The notes beneath the pieces were generated by a model, which worked only from the letters and a program-made list of their open reading frames with translations, was not told the DNA's origin and ran no database searches. Source: Homalodisca vitripennis (taxonomy: Eukaryota; Arthropoda; Insecta; Hemiptera; Cicadellidae). From it: a DNA stretch of 64,000 nt. The stretch spans positions 1 to 64,000 of the forward strand of contig NW_025776205.1 of NCBI RefSeq assembly GCF_021130785.1. The letters are read 5' to 3'. Every line of letters starts with the position of its first letter. Within the stretch, counting starts at the first letter, position 1. The translations under genes and the position numbers were made by a program. Of the stretch, positions 1-9,686 are shown piece by piece.

Positions 1-142
1 TTGTGGCAGTACCTCGCCAAGGAGCTACCGACTCCACCGCCACCGCCTCCTCCGCCACTGCCTCCACCGCCACCGCCTCCATCGCCACCGCCTCCACCGC
101 CACCGCCTCCTCCGCCACCGCCTCCATCGCCGACCGCTAAAG
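1..142 (+). CDS. Proline-rich exon-like fragment, partial at window edge
   Basis: The frame starting at base 1 is open for 47 codons. It begins LWQYLAKELPT, continues as an almost pure polyproline tract with occasional Ser and Leu, and ends PSPTAKG. It runs into a strong 5' splice site (AAAG|GTACGT at 143). The frame stops at 148-150 if unspliced, which supports an exon end at 142. The 5' part lies outside the window. Proline runs of this kind are low complexity and do not identify a family. The fragment faces the decayed DNA polymerase tail to tail and could belong to the same Maverick-like element or to an unrelated host gene. Confidence 0.35.
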
Positions 143-225
143 GTACGTAACACTTGTTTCAAAAGTTTACTAATGATTTTCAATCAGATAGATACTCAGA
201 GTATCGGATTTTTTTTCATCATCAG

Positions 226-331
226 GGTCTCGTGTCCCTTTCGAGGGACCTATAAGAAGACTACGACGTCGGGTGGTACTCCGACGAAGAGGAGGACAAT
301 GCAATGTTCTTGAAATACTTGGAGGCTGTAG
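226..331 (+). CDS. Candidate internal exon downstream of the proline-rich exon
   Basis: A T-rich tract ending in CATCATCAG gives an acceptor at 225, and GTAAGT at 332 gives a strong donor, so the exon would be 106 nt. Joined in phase with the preceding exon it stays open but is arginine-rich and unconvincing. The alternative frame contains an acidic stretch (WYSDEEEDNAMFLKYLEA) that looks more protein-like but has a TAA upstream. The splice signals are what the sequence shows; the exon itself is inference. Confidence 0.22.
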
Positions 332-450
332 GTAAGTCCTTAAGATAGTCTCTCTAGGTCAGGCCGTGCCAGTGGGGTACCTCCAGGGGTTCTGTCGTAC
401 GCACAACATTCAGGTCCCAGGGCTTACAGAGTTTAGGCCTGCCTTAGAGA

Positions 451-610
451 CCTTCATTCGTGACCCCAGGGCTTACGGGTTTTACGCCGGCCTTAGAGGT
501 CTCATTCACACACAACATTCAGGTTTACGGGCTGTTAGGCCGCGCCAGTGACCTTCATTCGTGACCCCAGGGCTTACAGGTTTTACGCCGGCCTTAGAGG
601 TCTCATTCAC
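451..610. repeat. Two-copy direct repeat, period about 101 bp
   Basis: A 59-bp segment starting CCTTCATTCGTGACCCCAGG occurs at 451-509 and again at 552-610 almost unchanged. A weaker third relative lies at about 400-450. The intervening 42 bp share an ACAACATTCAGGT motif with the stretch at 401-415. The short open frames over this region simply follow the repeat. Confidence 0.75.
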
Positions 611-620
611 TCGCGCTTCC

Positions 621-981
621 AGAACCCCTGAAGCTGTCCGGGGCATAGCCTTAAGAGTCTCAATATACTCTGAGGACAATATACATTACGTACGCTTGCG
701 GTTGGTGACGGTTATGGTGGGGAGTATCGTCAACATGAGAAAAAGTTATTACCTTGACTTGAAGGCGGGTCTGTGAACTTACGGAGGATCGGAGGAGCGT
801 ACTTAGAGGAGAGCTCTCAGTGATGGAGGAGAGGCAGCATCTACTCGAGCAATCGCGGAAAAAGAGCAAAAAGAGGACGAGGGGAAACGTATTGACTTAC
901 GAAGGTTATTGTTTGTGGTGACGGTGTTTAGAAGAGTGAAGGAGGCTATATTTACACCCACTGTGAGTATACTATAATATA
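621..981. other. Spacer between proline-rich fragment and polymerase 3' end
   Basis: No open frame of note and no recognisable element. The stretch is GA-rich around 780-890. It separates two genes that converge tail to tail. Confidence 0.4.
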
Positions 982-2310
982 CTAATATTTAGAAGAAACT
1001 TTACTATAGCCATACGGTAGTGTCTCATACTCTCCTTCCCGCTTACGCTTAGGACCGGTGATTTTAAATAGTTTAGTCTCTTCTACGGTAACTATGTTTT
1101 TGTCTTTTGTCCGTCTAATACGGGTTTCTGTTATTTCTAGGCAATTGTTTGTCTCACTGAGAACCATTTCTTTTAATTTTTCAAAATTTAAACGTTTACT
1201 AGTTTTTAAATTTAGAGTGAGACCTTTTATTTTACAGACTTCAACTAACGAATTTTTATTTGTGGACCACACTAAGTAGGCATAGGTTTTAGGACCACCA
1301 GAAACGAATTCTACAATGTATGACCCGGGACCGTAGTCGACCAACTCATCGGTCATCTCCCCGAGGTAGTCACCGGTAGGAACTTTATACATACCATTTT
1401 TGTGTATGTACAGTACGCTGTCTGTGTCATAGTAAAGGACTTGAGATTGTAGCTGTTCCAAGTGTTCATACAGTTTTAAACCTCGCGTGAGATGTGGTAA
1501 AAGCGGCCAAGAAGACGTTGACGGTTCTGAGGGACTCGCTAACCTATTCTATGTTTTGCCAATTTACGAGGAGAACCTCTTCGTTAATTTCTTGAACGGT
1601 ATTTACTTGTGTACCGGGGCTTGTCAGTAATTTGAAAAAGGCGTCAGGCGTTCTCACAATTGAGGTTTTAGTTTGGTTCTCTCTCTGTCCGAATTTTCCC
1701 CAAAACGAATTTAGCATTAATTTCGCGAGGGAGCGAAGACCCGCGTTCTTTTCAATTTTTGTTTGGTCAAGTCTGATACCTTCGTGTTCAAAATAATTTT
1801 TTAATGTACGTTTCTTTGTCCTGATCAGTGAGACACCAGGAAGGGTAGCCCGATGCCTCCTGCTTGATTTTTTAAAAATTTATTTACAAAGTCTGTGAAG
1901 AGTCCGCCATCCTCATAGGTCACCACCTCGTATTCCCATAATTCGTACATTTCTAAAATGGTATAGCCTTTTTCTACAGATTTTCTAATTTCCTGCATCG
2001 TCCATGTCCCCGTCAACGCTCTCTCTTCCGTGGTGTGGGCACAGTCACCCGAGTACATGTCCTCCCCACACGTCCTACATAAAACAAACATTAATTTATC
2101 GTTCATGCGTGTAGGGAGAACCGGGTGATACAACTTTAGAGGGGGCAGGACTTTACATTTAAGAAGACCTTCAGCCTGCATGCCTCGCCCCCTACATTCT
2201 CTGTCACCCACATAGATTTTAGGATGAGATTTTACATACATTTTTAAATTTATTAACAAAAGGATAGAGAGAGCATACGTCCACATACTGTATAGACTCC
2301 CCCTCTGCAC
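982..2310 (-). pseudogene. Polymerase palm and C-terminal fragments
   Basis: Palm motifs A, B and C are present in three different frames. Motif A is at about 2262-2284, then a 161-codon piece at 1825-2310. Motif B follows in another frame with a TAG at 1544-1546. Motif C (YYDTDSV) opens the 159-codon last piece, whose basic C-terminus (GPKRKREGE) leads to a stop at 982. All catalytic Asp codons are still present, so the loss is through frame and not active-site decay. Confidence 0.7.
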
Positions 2311-2627
2311 ACTTGTGGTATGTTTCTTGCGTTGCCTGTTCTACCACCAATGAAGGCGTCTCTTGGATTAAGTGGAAGCGTGTTTAGAATTGGTAATGAA
2401 TTTAGGTATGCCAATCTAGGATCTTTTTTTCATTTTCTTAAATTCACACTCCCACATCTCGATAACTTCGTATCCGGAATTTTGGAGTTTTATCTATTTT
2501 GGATTTGGTCCTTTCGTACCTCAGATGCAAAGAGTCTGAGGGATCGTCGGGCAAGGGCACTTCCCTCTCATACTTGTAACATTTAGGACACCCGTGGAAA
2601 TAACAACCCTGAAATTCATACACACGT

Positions 2628-3389
2628 TCACCGTCGAAACCGTCTACTTTCATGCCGGCAATTTTGACTTCTCTTTCCCGCCCTGCATGTTTGGATTCGG
2701 ACGCCGCGCTGATCCTCCTCCCAAGTCAGCCACTGTAAAGCGATGGGGGATTGCATGTCAACAAGTCTGTATCCATTGTTAGGGACCAGGCCAATAGTAT
2801 TGGGTTTTAAGAACTTACGTCTAAACACCAAATTACAGGCGCTGGCTATGGTGACGGCTTCCATGAACGGGTCTACGTTACATTCTTCGAGAAACATTGC
2901 TCTGAATTTTATACACGCCTGCGCCAATATGTCTACATCTGAAATACAATACTCAATCAGTTCTTTTTGGAAATCAAACACTACGTTTTTGTTGACCTGG
3001 TCATTATGCCAATTTTCAAAATCTTTATAACTTTTTTCGAACATCGATTCAGGGCAGTAGTATTCCTTGGGTGGGATGGAGCCTACATAGTTTTGGTTTG
3101 CCAGAGTGTTAAACAAGTGAGGGAAGTAACCCTTCTTCTTCTCTGGGGGTAGATCAAAGGCTTTGTTGAGTGCTGAGAGGGCCATGGGGAAATAGTTCAG
3201 TGAGTCGATAAATCTCACGTTGTCCAATTCCATGAGAATGACTTTAGTGCCACGCATAATCAGCTCTGGACTGAATGTTGTCTGTTCAAATACGTATTTT
3301 AAGATAAATTGGAAATCGAAACCCTGTCCGTTGTGAGCCATTACACAAACGTTTTTGTAACTTTTCCTAACATCCATCACATAATCCAT
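2628..3389 (-). pseudogene. Polymerase exonuclease II-III fragment
   Basis: It contains AHNGQGFDFQFIL (Exo II) and YCISDVDILAQAC, the Exo III YxxxD pattern, about 135 residues further on. It is in the same frame as the preceding fragment. The frame is lost near 2690 and continues in the small fragment 2444-2653 with a GCYFHGCPKCY cysteine/histidine motif, typical of the region before the palm in this family. Confidence 0.7.
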
Positions 3390-3443
3390 GAATTTAACTA
3401 CAGGGTCTTGTCTGAAGACTCGAGTGCGGGTGCTACAATTTTC

Positions 3444-4205
3444 TCAATTTTCCCCACCGATGCATTTCCAACAGAATTGTTGGGCGACACAGAGGTTCAC
3501 CTTGTGAACCCTTTTATCGTCGTCAATGTACTCGTCTTGGCGAGTTTCTAAATCGAAAAAGATGAACAGAAAGTCTTTGGTTTTGGGTTTTCCTGTGTCG
3601 ACCCGCATGTAGCATTGGTGGTTTGGGGCCATGAACTCACGACAAATTTTGCAGAAAACTTCCCCGCACACGTGCTTCGATTTACGCTGTTTCAGAAATA
3701 CGAGTCTTTGGCATTGTAAGCATTTTTTCACGGATTTACATTGTTCACCCTGATGAGCCGCGAAACATATTTGATTTTTTAGAGTGATGTTACAATTTGG
3801 GCAAACTATTCCTCCATGCTCCTCTTTACAGGGTGGAGAGACTGTCTGGCACGCAGGGCAGACATTTGAACACCTGTGTTCAGCTTTGTGGTCGTAAGGG
3901 ACATGGCACGCTTCACAATAGAAATGGCAAGAAAAGGCGGCGGTCAGACTAGTGATTACATTGTAGTGACCCCTATGGTACAACAGATTAATTTTGTACA
4001 AAGCACTTTCGTTGTTGCCGCTAAAATATACGTCCCTACCTTTACTGTTATAATTGAAAACTGTGATGTTATATTTTTTGAGGTGGTCTTGGAATTTTGA
4101 CAGCTCGGGGACCCCCGCTCCCTCTCTCGGTATTTGAACTCGGGCTTTGGCCATCAATTTTTTCGCCTTTGTTGTTTGTCTCTGACATCTGTCTTTTTCT
4201 ATCAA
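3444..4205 (-). pseudogene. Polymerase cysteine-rich region and Exo I fragment
   Basis: This fragment holds at least eight CxxC-type pairs or single Cys/His ligands (for example CEACHVPYDHKAEHRC and CPACQ), then FFDLET, the exonuclease I motif with its metal-binding Asp and Glu. It ends at an in-frame TGA (3441-3443). The following exonuclease fragment is in the same frame, so this is a nonsense change and not a frameshift. Confidence 0.7.
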
Positions 4206-4777
4206 TTCATACTCGGGATCTTTTTAACGTTAGCCTTAGCCACTACCAGTGCACGCGCTAGACACAAATTATCGCTATTCTTAATAACTACGATACCACT
4301 ACGGGCCTTGCATTCTTCTTCAAAATTATTATAAAAACCTGGTCTTACTCTACCACTACCTACAGGAAGATAAGTTCTAGTACACTCTACTCTAAACGTA
4401 TCGGTAGATTTTACTGATTCGGCATTACTTTGAATTATACCACCAAAAATTTCAAAAAGCACATCATCTTTGACCTGATCAGCTGGTCGAAATGCCACGT
4501 AGCCCGGATATTTACTTTTTAAATTTAGACTATGAAGGGTGAAGCCCAGGTAGTCTGAATCAGTGCAGTTTGATTTCATGTCATTTACAATTTTAGAAAA
4601 CCCCGTCCTTAGCCAATCGATTTCGTCAATGTTTTCAGGGACTGTATTAAATTTGAAGGTGGTCTTAACACCGTATACCCTATATTTTTTTATGTAAGTC
4701 TCGTTTTTACCTAGCGTTTTTACAGGATTCAACTCCATACGAGACTCAAGATCCACTTCAATAGGTTGAGATTCCAT
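4202..4777 (-). pseudogene. Polymerase N-terminal fragment
   Basis: 191 codons open from an ATG at 4777, the likely original start because the sequence upstream turns AT-rich and then promoter-like. It carries the conserved segment around Cys in NLCLARALVVAKA near its end, known from the N-terminus of Maverick-type polymerases and of unknown function. The next fragment continues in another frame after a one-base loss in an A run at about 4220. Confidence 0.7.
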
Positions 4778-5534
4778 TGCAACAGTAATATATTAAAAAT
4801 AATATCTAGATAGGCAATGTTTTATTTATTTTATATTAGTAATTAGCGAGGTTTTCTTGTCTTGATAATTTTACACAATGTTGTGCAATATCAAGGAACA
4901 GAGCGACATAGGTCTTACCTCTTTGACGTCCACCTCCAGACTGGCGAGACAGGGAAATCTCTGCTGACTGTGTAGAACACCGACCAATCAGAGTGCTTAT
5001 TTGCTATTTTTGGACCAATCAGAGACGCGTTTATTCCGACCAATAGGAAGTTTGCGGTTGCAGTCGTTACATGTCTGGTTTTTTTTACAGGTAACCGCAA
5101 GGGACCCGGAGGCTGACCACGGTGACCACTGATTATGTAGCAATAAATAGCTTATCTTTACTGAGTCGTTTTATTTGAAATCCCCGCTGAGAAAGAAAGT
5201 GAGGTTATGTTTACGTGGGCGCAGCCATAATGGTTTTTTTTTTTATCACGTGATACATGGGCGCAGCCATGTTGGAATTCCCTCCGTCCCTCCTGGACCC
5301 ACCAAATCACCGATTTTGACACCCTAAAACACCCCAAAACACTAGGATAAGAGTGTGAGGAGGGAATTTCTCCCGCACATGAGGGAATTTCTCCCGCACA
5401 TGCCCTCCCTCTGCTCATGCGCGGCCGCCATCTTGGATCACGTGACCCCCTCTCGACCAATCAGAGCCCTGTCCGCAAGGGGCGGAGGTTCTACTGATGC
5501 CAGAATCATGGAAAAATATCTAAACCGCATTATG
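4778..5534 (-). promoter_or_regulatory. CpG-rich, CCAAT-box-rich region upstream of the polymerase
   Basis: Four CCAAT boxes occur, three inside the longer shared word GACCAATCAG (4982, 5013, 5455); the fourth is at 5040. Two CACGTG E-boxes lie at 5247 and 5439, one beside a YY1-like GCCGCCATCTTGG at 5424-5436. A 21-bp unit holding the near-palindrome GGGAATTTCTCCC is repeated at 5360-5380 and 5381-5401. TGGGCGCAGCCAT is duplicated near 5215 and 5257. This density contrasts with the AT-rich flanks. It may be a promoter or a terminal region of the Maverick-like element. No transcription start can be fixed. Confidence 0.35.
5360..5401. repeat. 21-bp unit, two exact tandem copies
   Basis: The unit starts GAGGGAATTTCTCCC and ends GCACAT. 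Each copy contains an imperfect palindrome resembling a kappaB-type site. The copies are head to tail with no spacer. Confidence 0.8.
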
Positions 5535-6067
5535 TGTTCCATAGGGGCGAAAACCTTGGTGCTGAAAATAATCGGTTATCAAGTGAAGCGCTCTGCCGCA
5601 CTGAACACTTCAGGTACAATTTCTTTGTGAGCGGAATAAGCCGCTTATACCTACTGCGTATATTGGTTCATCGCGCGTTGTTGTTATTTATGGTGTTCAA
5701 ATATTTCATGAGAAGATAATGTGAGTAAAATAACAGTAAATAATGCTAGTAGTTGAATACATCTTTAAGGGTGAGTTTTGCATTAAAGTAGCGCATAAAC
5801 TACTTGGGAAAGGAATTTTACACGCAAGTAATAGCGACAGCTGATATCGCGTGTTGTTGCCGTAATCCCTGCAAAATCAGTTTACACACTACATAATGTC
5901 TCGGCATTGATATCAAAATGGTAATCGTATATATGACATTGCTCTTCAGAACTGGCCAACACTATTGAGACTGCGCTCGCAGTACAAGTCTATTAAAACT
6001 AGACAGTTCAACTGTCCGACATTACTCTCCAACTCTCAATACATCAAAAATACGATAAAAGTTTTCG

Positions 6068-6370
6068 ACTGTTACAGGTGACAAGACACTGTGTTGTGGT
6101 GGACTGCTGAGTAATTGTTTAGTTACGGTTACTGAGAAGTTTTGTCCTGATTACGTTTACAATATAGACTATCCTTCACTGGGAAACAATACAATACAAG
6201 TCGCCGAGTGTTACACGTGACAAGACACTGTGTGGTGGTGGACAGCTGAGTAATTGTTTCGTTATTGTTACTGAGAATTTCTGTTCTAATTACTTCTACA
6301 ATATAAACTGTTATCCGCTGAGTAACAATAAAACATAATTTCCCGAGTGTAGCAAATAGTAAGACACCTC
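6068..6370 (+). repeat. Tandem subrepeat in left arm, period about 138 bp
   Basis: GTGACAAGACACTGTGT marks units at 6079 and 6217, with a degenerate third near 6349. The right arm has the same subrepeat expanded to three clear units, so copy number changed after the arms formed. Confidence 0.7.
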
Positions 6371-7880
6371 GGCAGTCGTAAGAGAAATTGTGTCAGCGTG
6401 TTGAGTTATTTGTTTCTATGACAACCAATTGGATGTTATAGTTGGACAAGGGGAATCATATAACTAATGTTTATATTTGCTTGTGTTTTTAGACATGAAG
6501 TTTCATGCAATTTTTAAATTTGTAATTTTTTGAAACATATTTGCACATTTTATGTTTATGTTTTTCTTCGCTGAGTTATATTTCGTAACAGTTTAAATAT
6601 AAATGATTCAATGAACTAGGGAGGTTACAACAATGCAACTGTGTGCTAGTTTCAATCTTGTGACCAAAAACTATCAAATTTTTCCTGGGGGTGTTTAAAT
6701 ATAAACTAAAATTCTTTGTAATAATATGAATCACGGAAAATATATAATAAATCAGCGACTGCTATTATTATTAGACCGATAAATATATGTCTTTTTTTAA
6801 TGTTCTAAATATAAGTACACTCCCTCAGTAGTGTATATGGTTAACCACACATCACCTTATGTTACTCGCCGTCACATTCTACCCTGTCACTTCAATCATT
6901 GGGTAGGATTAATTGTTGTAGTAAGCGTTAGCTTTGTATTGTGTATAGCCATAATGATAGTGAAAGCGTAACTATGTGGTCAGATTGGGTGTATTAACTA
7001 CTTCCTGTCTCTTCATCGTTACACGATTAACTCACATTAGACGTTTTTGTTTGGAAGTTGTTTAAATAATTTTATTGATCATACTGTTTTTATGTGGATT
7101 TCAGTGTGCTTGTTGCTTTCTGTTGTTATTTCTTAACAGTTTGAGGTGAATAGAGATATAAGCGACTAAACAGTTATCAGTATATAGAGAGTAAAAGATG
7201 TCATAAACTTAACTCTTGGCGATAGTACAGCACTCTGGCTTTACAACGCACTGTAGACTTATGTGAGTGCTACACTGTCTTATGTGGCTTTCAGTCTGCT
7301 TCTTGCGATCTGTCGTTATATTCTTTATTTTCTTATTTAAATTATCTTTTATTCTATGAAATAAGCTTGCAGGTATGTAGGAGAAACTCAATTGTTAAGG
7401 AACGCAAACAGACACTAATTTTTACTATAATATTTGCATTCTGTTACGAGACGCTTGTACAAATCATTTTTTAGATAGCTTTTGGTGAGTCTGATAAATT
7501 TCTGCGAGTGAAAGTCGTAACAGAAGATTTTACCTGAAATTTCTATACAATATACTGTACGAGTATATTATTTTGTCGACCCAGATAAATAAATATGACT
7601 ATTAGAAGTAGGTAGAATAATTAACACTCCGGTGCTCGCGCGGTTCACAGTAACGTGAGTGATCGCGCGGAGCACGATTGTGCTCCATTGACCTCTAATG
7701 ATATTCTGCATTATAACCATATAAATCAGCATTAATATGACATGTTGGGTAAAAGAAACGTCTGTACAATTGCTCAGATATAAATTAAAGTGTATTTTAC
7801 AGGTTTAGGATAAAAAGTGTGTTTTACAAAAAAAAGTTATTATTAAAATCAACTTTGGAAGCTTGCCTCTAGACTACGTC

Positions 7881-7886
7881 TTTATT
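7881..7886 (-). terminator. Candidate polyadenylation signal of piggyBac
   Basis: AATAAA on the minus strand overlaps the end of the transposase region, shortly after the stop codon. Confidence 0.5.
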
Positions 7887-9686
7887 CTAGACAATCAACA
7901 CAGACACTTTGTAAATGATCAACACAGACCCATTTATAGCACTTTGAACATGATTTTTCCTGGTTGTCTTGTTCCTTGCTCTGCCACACAGGTAGCACCT
8001 TCCAGTTGTAGCAGCTCTGGGGGGCTGAGGTTGCGGTCGGACCGGTCTCGCTTCATCAGGGTGCAGCAACAGATTGCCTCTAGTTTTGATCTGCTTTGGT
8101 ATCATTTCTAGGGTCATGCGGTGTTCCATTTGGGGTTTCATCAACTCAAAAGACAGCTTTTTCAAAAAATCCAGCCTATTAATGAAGTCAAGATTTTGAT
8201 TTGCCTTGTATATTGTCATAGCGTTCACACCTCCCACATTTAGCAGGTGAAAAAAAAGAGTCAGAGGCCACCTTTTTGAGTTTCTTGCTGCATCATACTG
8301 ACGACACATTTTATCAAGAATGTCGACGCCATACTTAGTGTCGTTGTATGATGTTATTATCATGGGCTTCCTTTCATCTCCTGTTTCAGGGTCGATGCTT
8401 GCGTCGTCATGCATGGTGGAAATCATCAAAACCGCTTTATTCTTTTTGGGTACATAAGATACTAGAGTGCAGTCTTTTTTAAATCCAAAGATGCTACTCT
8501 TTACTTCTCTGTTTGAATCAGGTAGAAAGTTTGGTGGTACCTCACGTTTGTTTTTACGGAGAGTGGCAATAAGAGTTAGCTTTTTTTCTTCGCGGAGTCG
8601 TTTGGCTAGAGGCACGGATGCGAACCAGTTATCACACGTGATGTTTCTGTTCGATCCCGCTATAGGCTCAACTAGTCGCATAACTAACTCTTGAGTGTTG
8701 TTGCTCCTATGGAATGGTCCAGCTGGCTGAGTGCCTACATAAATTTCAAGATTGGTTGCAAAAAAGTTAGTCGTAGAAACAAGAGCAAAAATCTTTACGC
8801 CATACTTAGCAGGCTTGCTTGGCATGTAAACCCTAAATTGGCAGTTTCCTCTGTAACCTACCATCTGTTCATCAATTGTCAAATAATCTGTGGGTTTGTA
8901 TGAGCTCTTACAATTTGATACGAACTTATCAAAAATTTCCCTGAAGGCTGCTAGCTTATCTACAGATTGTCTCACATCTCTACTATGAATATTGTCAAAA
9001 CGTAGGCATCGTAGAAGAAATCTAAACCTATTCAAACTCATGGTCAGGTAGATTGCTTCAACTCCAGTACCTGTAGTGTTGTCCCACATGTCAGTGACAT
9101 TTCTTCTTCCTGCTTTCAGTGCACCTGCTAGGTACAATATTCCTATTAGGGCTTTTATTTCACGTGCATCAGTAGGTCTCGCATCTCTATCTCTTTGAAA
9201 ATTAGCCCTTACCTTACTTATGTAAATGTTTGTGTATTCAACAATTCGTGTGACCATATTGTCATCAATGAAACATTCAAAGGCCATAGCAGGGGTATTG
9301 GCATTTCTGGCATTACCTTGTGGTCCTGGACGGTGAAATACAGGAATGATATTGTGTCTAGGTGTTCGGGTCGCACGAGGAACTTGAGGATCAAGGTACC
9401 ATCTTGTATCCTTGTCTTTTCCTATGTAAAACTCAGGGTTGACAAAAGGAGCACCGTCTTCAAAGTCAATTTCATGGTCACTGCTTTCGTTTGAAGAGTC
9501 AACTTCTGTCTCTTCACCTCCATCTGATTCTTCGGATCCGACATCATCTTGAGCCTCAACGTGATCGACTTCTTGTTCGTCTACATCTTCAACTCCAAAA
9601 ACACTTTCATTGTCCTCTTCAGTTTCAGCCAACCAACGACGCAACTGTTCACGGTCAAGTGGGTCAACACGATCACGATGGTCCAT
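7887..9686 (-). CDS. piggyBac-like transposase, C-terminus frameshifted
   Basis: 599 codons from an ATG at 9686. An acidic N-terminus (residues 20-75) precedes the DDE/D core. The expected catalytic Asp residues are seen at D272 in LTIDEQM, D352 in ITCDNWFAS and D455 in KYGVDILDKM, spaced as in piggyBac. The family cuts and pastes at TTAA without leaving footprints. The C-terminal cysteine-rich domain begins (RCYLCGRARNK) but then leaves frame. The ligands CSKC and VCVDHL are encoded in the alternate frame just downstream, so one base has been lost in an A run near 7951-7956. As written, the zinc-binding domain is replaced by a hydrophobic tail, which should impair DNA binding. AATAAA lies at 7881-7886 on the coding strand. 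Confidence 0.92.
   Translation of the reverse strand: MDHRDRVDPLDREQLRRWLAETEEDNESVFGVEDVDEQEVDHVEAQDDVGSEESDGGEETEVDSSNESSDHEIDFEDGAPFVNPEFYIGKDKDTRWYLDPQVPRATRTPRHNIIPVFHRPGPQGNARNANTPAMAFECFIDDNMVTRIVEYTNIYISKVRANFQRDRDARPTDAREIKALIGILYLAGALKAGRRNVTDMWDNTTGTGVEAIYLTMSLNRFRFLLRCLRFDNIHSRDVRQSVDKLAAFREIFDKFVSNCKSSYKPTDYLTIDEQMVGYRGNCQFRVYMPSKPAKYGVKIFALVSTTNFFATNLEIYVGTQPAGPFHRSNNTQELVMRLVEPIAGSNRNITCDNWFASVPLAKRLREEKKLTLIATLRKNKREVPPNFLPDSNREVKSSIFGFKKDCTLVSYVPKKNKAVLMISTMHDDASIDPETGDERKPMIITSYNDTKYGVDILDKMCRQYDAARNSKRWPLTLFFHLLNVGGVNAMTIYKANQNLDFINRLDFLKKLSFELMKPQMEHRMTLEMIPKQIKTRGNLLLHPDEARPVRPQPQPPRAATTGRCYLCGRARNKTTRKNHVQSAINGSVLIIYKVSVLIV

Larger units (their letters stand above)
982..4777 (-). 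pseudogene. Decayed protein-primed family B DNA polymerase (Maverick/Polinton or adintovirus type)
   Basis: Pieces of one polymerase of about 1,260 codons lie in order on the minus strand: an N-terminal region with a NSDNLCLARALVVA-like segment (4202-4777), a cysteine-rich region, the 3'-5' exonuclease, then the palm. Exo I (DLET, 3543-3554) and Exo II (AHNGQGFDF, 3312-3338) are visible. Palm motif A (DxxSLYP, D at 2279-2281), motif B (NSFWGKFG, about 1691-1711) and motif C (DTDS, 1417-1428) are also present. This motif set and the Cys-rich N-terminal half are typical of DNA_pol_B_2 proteins of Mavericks/Polintons and related viruses, which copy linear DNA from a protein primer. The frame is interrupted by shifts near 4220, 2690, 2480, 2250, 1825 and 1470, and by in-frame stops at 3441-3443 (TGA) and 1544-1546 (TAG). 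It cannot make a polymerase as written. No capsid, integrase or ATPase partner is in the window; they could lie to the left. Confidence 0.85.

Noticed and set aside
2320..4334. Plus-strand ORFs across the polymerase
   Set aside because: The opposite strand carries ordered polymerase motifs; these frames are shadows.
5158..5460. 100-codon minus-strand ORF in the CpG-rich region
   Set aside because: It consists of translated direct repeats and low-complexity sequence, with no domain or conserved start.
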